Positions 5,616 to 8,199 of a DNA stretch of 8,199 nucleotides are shown piece after piece. Position 1 is the first letter of the stretch, and every line of letters begins with the position of its first letter. A model generated the notes under the pieces. It was not told where the DNA came from, searched no databases, and was given only the letters and a program-made list of their open reading frames with translations. The DNA is from Acidimicrobiales bacterium (GTDB lineage: Bacteria; Actinomycetota; Acidimicrobiia; Acidimicrobiales; Ilumatobacteraceae), in contig JAURHL010000051.1 of the NCBI GenBank assembly GCA_030833305.1, positions 1 through 8,199 of the forward strand, in the 5' to 3' direction. A program made the position numbers and the translations under genes.

Positions 5616-6803
5616 TCAGTGCGCGGCCGGGGCCGATCCGTCGGCCTTCTTCTTCGGCGGCGGCACACCGACGCTGGGGGCCTTGTCGGCCCATTCGGGC
5701 CAACGGCGACGACTGACGATCGAGAGGGTGCGCAGCAGCTTCATGGCCACCTCGTCCTCTTGGGCCGGGCGGGCTTCGATGACCCCGTCCTTGATCATGC
5801 GATTGATCACTTCCTCGCCGAGTTCGGTGCGCACGATCGTGAGGGTCCAGTCGTTGTCCTTGCCGATTCCACCGGTGGCGATGTCGCTGTGCTCGGCGGC
5901 GAAGTCGGGGCAGCTCTTGCAACCCTCGCGGGTCCACTGGTGGCATTCCTTCAGATCGATCTCGTGGTACGAGCCGTCCTTCATCCAGATCTGGAAGACG
6001 CCCTTGATGTTCATCTTCACCATGTCCTGCTTCTTCAGGCCGTACTTGGCCTCGAAAAGTTCGGGGAAGATGGCGTCGTCGAAGGTCTTGGAGCACAGCA
6101 GGCCGATGTTGAACAGGAACGGCTTGGACACCTTGCCGGCCTTGCGGTCCCACATGACGGGCGGCGACGAGGTCTGGCAACCCATGCCGACCAACGCGAG
6201 ACGACTGAGACCCTGTTCCTTCGCTTCGCGCAGCGCGAGCGGGTTCGCACAATACGTGTAGCGCGAACCGGCGGTGGCCAGCACTTCTTCCTTGTTGCGC
6301 GCCAACGCGGGCTTGGCCTTCCACGCATCGTCGGGTTCCACACCGCTCACGAGCGCGGCCTCGATGTAGTCGTTCTCGAGCAACCAGATGAGCATGGCCG
6401 AGACGAATCCACCGTCCTGACCCTTCTCGTGAGCGACCTTGTCCGAAGCCCGCGTGAGCAGCAACTGACGCCACACACCGGCCATCTCGTCGGGTTCACG
6501 GATGCGACCGAACAGATGCATGTCGGCCGAGGTCTCCCAGGCGCGGAAACGCGGGCACGCGCGGGTGCAGGTGGTGCACCCCTTTTCGCCGTGCACGCAG
6601 TTGTCGAGACCCAGTTCTTCCTCGAGGTGGAAGGGCTTGTACTTGCCCTCCTCGTGCTCGTAACCGATCACGTCGTGCGGGCAGGTGACGACGCACCCCG
6701 CACAACCGGTGCACAGACCGGTGGTGATCACCTCGTTGTAGAGCTCTTTCCACTGGGCGGTCCAGCGTTCGGCTTTGGCGGGGGAGGACTCGGTCACGGT
6801 CAT
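5616..6803 (-). CDS. Coenzyme F420 hydrogenase/dehydrogenase beta-subunit (FrhB/FdhB) family iron-sulfur flavoprotein
   Basis: FrhB-type proteins couple F420/F420H2 to other electron carriers through FAD and iron-sulfur clusters. The 395-residue product starts with a two-cluster ferredoxin-like domain: C31-x2-C34-x2-C37-x3-C41-Pro, then C69-x6-C76-x2-C79-x3-C83-Pro. The FrhB core follows, with GQDGGFVSAMLIWLLE (128-143), RYTYCANP (181-188), LVGMGCQT (204-211) and IGLLCSKTF. Near the C-terminus CHQWTREGCKSCPDFAAEHSDIATGGIG (287-314) gives C287, C295 and C298 before the family's DFxAExxDI block. A Lys/Pro/Ala-rich tail ends the protein. I prefer the ATG at 6803: a TTG at 6812 is in frame, but it lies inside the predicted -10 box. 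No hydrogenase large subunit is nearby, so this is probably a stand-alone F420-linked reductase with an unknown electron partner. The gene is followed after one base by the hydrolase. Confidence 0.92.
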   Translation of the reverse strand: MTVTESSPAKAERWTAQWKELYNEVITTGLCTGCAGCVVTCPHDVIGYEHEEGKYKPFHLEEELGLDNCVHGEKGCTTCTRACPRFRAWETSADMHLFGRIREPDEMAGVWRQLLLTRASDKVAHEKGQDGGFVSAMLIWLLENDYIEAALVSGVEPDDAWKAKPALARNKEEVLATAGSRYTYCANPLALREAKEQGLSRLALVGMGCQTSSPPVMWDRKAGKVSKPFLFNIGLLCSKTFDDAIFPELFEAKYGLKKQDMVKMNIKGVFQIWMKDGSYHEIDLKECHQWTREGCKSCPDFAAEHSDIATGGIGKDNDWTLTIVRTELGEEVINRMIKDGVIEARPAQEDEVAMKLLRTLSIVSRRRWPEWADKAPSVGVPPPKKKADGSAPAAH

Positions 6804-6810
6804 GCATGGC

Positions 6811-6816
6811 AATCTA
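6811..6816 (-). promoter_or_regulatory. Leaderless-type -10 box for the F420-family gene
   Basis: The minus-strand hexamer TAGATT matches TANNNT and ends 7 bases before the ATG at 6803. Transcription would then begin at or next to the start codon, the leaderless arrangement common in Actinobacteria. A weak -35-like ATGACC lies 15 bases further upstream. The placement argues against the alternative TTG start at 6812, which would lie within the promoter. On the plus strand the overlapping TACGCT (6815-6820) also fits TANNNT and could serve the divergent molybdoprotein gene with a leader of about 50 bases. Confidence 0.45.
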
Positions 6817-6847
6817 CGCTGGTCGGAGGCGGGTCATCGGATTCGGC

Positions 6848-6865
6848 CGATCGCAATCACGATCG
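6848..6865. repeat. Pair of CGATCG palindromes in the divergent intergenic region
   Basis: CGATCG occurs twice, at 6848-6853 and 6860-6865, separated by the 6 bases CAATCA, so the block is both a direct and an inverted repeat. The palindrome TCGGCCGA (6843-6850) overlaps the first copy. The second copy abuts the ribosome binding site of the molybdoprotein gene. It could be an operator for a dimeric regulator or an RNA hairpin next to the ribosome site. CGATCG is also a common word in GC-rich DNA, so confidence in a function is low. Confidence 0.3.
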
Positions 6866-6870
6866 AGGGG
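6865..6870 (+). promoter_or_regulatory. Ribosome binding site of the molybdoprotein gene
   Basis: GAGGGG lies 8 bases before the ATG at 6879. It is the only strong Shine-Dalgarno-like sequence in front of any start in the window. It supports the first ATG over the in-frame ATG at 6885, and indicates that this gene, unlike its neighbours, is translated from a leadered transcript. Confidence 0.65.
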
Positions 6871-6878
6871 GACACCAC

Positions 6879-8199
6879 ATGGGCATGATCGGTACTCGGG
6901 TGATGCGCACCGAGGACCCGGACCTCGTCACGGGCCGGGGAACCTTCGTCGACAATCTGGCGCTTCCGGGTGCCACGCACGTGGTGTACGTGCGATCCAC
7001 CATCGCCCACGGGCGCATCCTCTCGATCGACGCCGACGAGGCCCGCACGATGCCCGGTGTGGTGGGCGTGTTCACCGCGGACGACCTGAGCGCCGACGGA
7101 ATCGGTCCCGTCCCCATCGACATGCCCTTGTTGCCCGCCGACATCGCTCGTGGTGCGTTGGCCTCCGACACCGTGCGGTTCGTCGGAGAATTGGTGGCCG
7201 CGGTGGTGGCCGAGTCGCGCGCCCAAGCCGTGGACGCCGCCGAACGTGTGCAGGTGGAGTACGAACCGTTGCCGGTGGTGGTGGATGCCGAGGAGGCGAT
7301 GACCTCGAGCACGCTGCTCTTCCCCGATCGGGGCAGCAACGTGGTCGTCACCTTGCCCGCGCAGCGTGAGGTGGACTTCTCGGCCTGCGAGGTGATCGTC
7401 GAGAGGCGCATCCTGAATCGCCGCATCGCTCCGAGCCCCCTCGAGCCGCGCGTGGCGGCCAGCCGTTGGGAGGAACCCGACGAGAACGGCGTGCGACGTC
7501 TGACGCATTGGCAGGCGTGTCAGGGCGCCCACCCGATCCGGAACCAACTGGCCACTTTCTACGGTCTACCCGCCGACCAGATTCGCGTCATCACCCCCGA
7601 CGTCGGCGGAGGCTTCGGTGCCAAAGCCTTCTTCTACCCCGAGGATCTGTTGTTGCCGTGGTTGGCGCGACGAACGAACAGGCCGGTGCGATACACCGAA
7701 TCGCGCACCGAGAGCATGAACGGTCTCGGGCATGGCCGGGCCCAGATCCAGGATCTGCGCATCGGTGGCACGCGCGACGGACGTATCCTCGCCTACGAAT
7801 TGAAGGTCATCCAGGACGCCGGGGCGTATCCGCGTTTCGGCGCGTTCCTGCCGTTCATGACCGGGGCCATGCTCACGGGCACGTATCACGTCCCCAACGC
7901 GGCGATGCACGCCGTCGGAGTTCTCACCAACACCGTGCCCACGTTGGCGTATCGCGGCGCCGGTCGACCCGAGGCCGCCGCGGCCATCGAGCGCGCCGTC
8001 GACATGTTCGCCCACGAGATCGGCATGGATCCCGTGGAGGTGCGGCGCATCAACCTGGTGCCCAAGGACGCCTTCCCGTACAAGAACGCGAACGGAACCG
8101 TGTACGACAGCGGCGACTACCCGGGTTCGTTGGACCTGGCGGTGTCGGCCGCGAACTACGCCGGCTTGCGCGCCGAGCAGCAACGACGGCGCGCGTCCG
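6879..8199 (+). CDS. Xanthine dehydrogenase/CoxL-family molybdopterin-binding subunit, form II (3' end beyond window)
   Basis: This is the large, molybdenum-cofactor-binding subunit of a molybdenum hydroxylase. The frame stays open from 6879 to the window end (440 complete codons). Full-length members have roughly 750-800 residues, so about the N-terminal half is present. The family opening IGTRVMRTEDPDLVTGRGTF is followed by DNLALPGATHVVYVRST and AHGRILSID. The cofactor pocket shows Gln215 in WQACQG and GGGFGAK (243-249). The active-site loop reads AYRGAGR (357-363), the form II signature; genuine aerobic CO dehydrogenase (form I) has AYRCSFR with the copper-binding cysteine. CO oxidation is therefore unlikely, and an aldehyde, purine or N-heterocycle substrate is possible (inference). 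The catalytic glutamate near the C-terminus cannot be seen. The FAD and 2Fe-2S subunits are not upstream and may follow downstream. It is divergent from the F420-type gene. Confidence 0.95.
   Translation, partial: MGMIGTRVMRTEDPDLVTGRGTFVDNLALPGATHVVYVRSTIAHGRILSIDADEARTMPGVVGVFTADDLSADGIGPVPIDMPLLPADIARGALASDTVRFVGELVAAVVAESRAQAVDAAERVQVEYEPLPVVVDAEEAMTSSTLLFPDRGSNVVVTLPAQREVDFSACEVIVERRILNRRIAPSPLEPRVAASRWEEPDENGVRRLTHWQACQGAHPIRNQLATFYGLPADQIRVITPDVGGGFGAKAFFYPEDLLLPWLARRTNRPVRYTESRTESMNGLGHGRAQIQDLRIGGTRDGRILAYELKVIQDAGAYPRFGAFLPFMTGAMLTGTYHVPNAAMHAVGVLTNTVPTLAYRGAGRPEAAAAIERAVDMFAHEIGMDPVEVRRINLVPKDAFPYKNANGTVYDSGDYPGSLDLAVSAANYAGLRAEQQRRRAS

Noticed and set aside
5563..6474. Minus-strand open frame of 303 codons overlapping the F420-family gene
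   Set aside because: It is a shifted frame of the iron-sulfur flavoprotein, with Arg/Gly/His-rich low-complexity composition and no motif.
6806..7369. Plus-strand open frame of 187 codons starting at the ATG at 6806
   Set aside because: It is out of frame with the molybdoprotein gene, which overlaps it and carries clear family motifs; its translation is Arg/Gly-rich with no recognisable domain.
7566..8183. Minus-strand open frame of 205 codons
   Set aside because: It is antisense to the GGGFGAK-AYRGAGR region of the molybdenum hydroxylase; a shadow frame.
6879..8199. Calling the molybdoprotein a true aerobic carbon monoxide dehydrogenase large subunit (coxL form I)
   Set aside because: The active-site loop is AYRGAGR, lacking the copper-binding cysteine of AYRCSFR.
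1..8199. Defence system, prophage, CRISPR array or insertion sequence
   Set aside because: No transposase, integrase, Cas-like protein, regular repeat-spacer pattern or terminal inverted repeats were found; the window reads as ordinary chromosomal genes.

Overview
The window reads as chromosome of a high-GC actinobacterium. The main reason is the trio phosphomutase / DUF3090 / SCO1664-type kinase-like protein in one transcription unit, a set I associate with Actinobacteria. An FrhB-type coenzyme F420 protein, a form II CoxL-like molybdoprotein, and start codons that mostly lack a Shine-Dalgarno sequence fit the same picture. My inference is an Acidimicrobiia-like lineage; no rRNA or marker gene here proves it. 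Coding density is very high and the longest non-coding stretch is about 75 bases. I see no tRNA, rRNA, CRISPR array, insertion sequence or prophage.

Left end (1-974, + strand): electron transfer flavoprotein alpha subunit, probably the last gene of an operon whose beta subunit lies outside the window. It converges on a minus-strand operon, with a hairpin over the junction. Read in transcription order (3959 down to 986), that operon holds a histidine-phosphatase-type phosphomutase with a basic N-terminal tail, a DUF3090 protein ending in a Cys/His cluster, a kinase-fold SCO1664-family protein, and an unrecognised 341-residue protein. Adjacent genes are separated by only 6-7 bases. The functions are uncharacterised, but a kinase-like and a phosphatase-like protein in one operon suggest a linked phosphoryl-transfer process.

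Middle (3984-5614): a family 5 (UDGb-type) iron-sulfur uracil-DNA glycosylase is divergent from the phosphomutase, with 24 bases between the start codons. It converges on an HSL-type alpha/beta hydrolase. Their stop codons overlap in a CTAG, inside an 8-bp-stem hairpin.

Right end (4703-8199): the hydrolase is downstream of, and almost fused to (1-base gap), an FrhB/FdhB-type F420-linked iron-sulfur flavoprotein. Divergent from that pair is the 5' part of a xanthine dehydrogenase/CoxL-type molybdopterin subunit with the form II signature AYRGAGR, which runs off the window. The 75-base divergent region holds a good leaderless-type -10 box for the F420 gene, a clear ribosome binding site for the molybdoprotein, and a repeated CGATCG palindrome. 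ETF, the F420 oxidoreductase and the molybdenum hydroxylase all point to redox metabolism of organic substrates. No single defence, mobile or biosynthetic system is evident; the least explained part is the four-gene kinase/phosphomutase operon.
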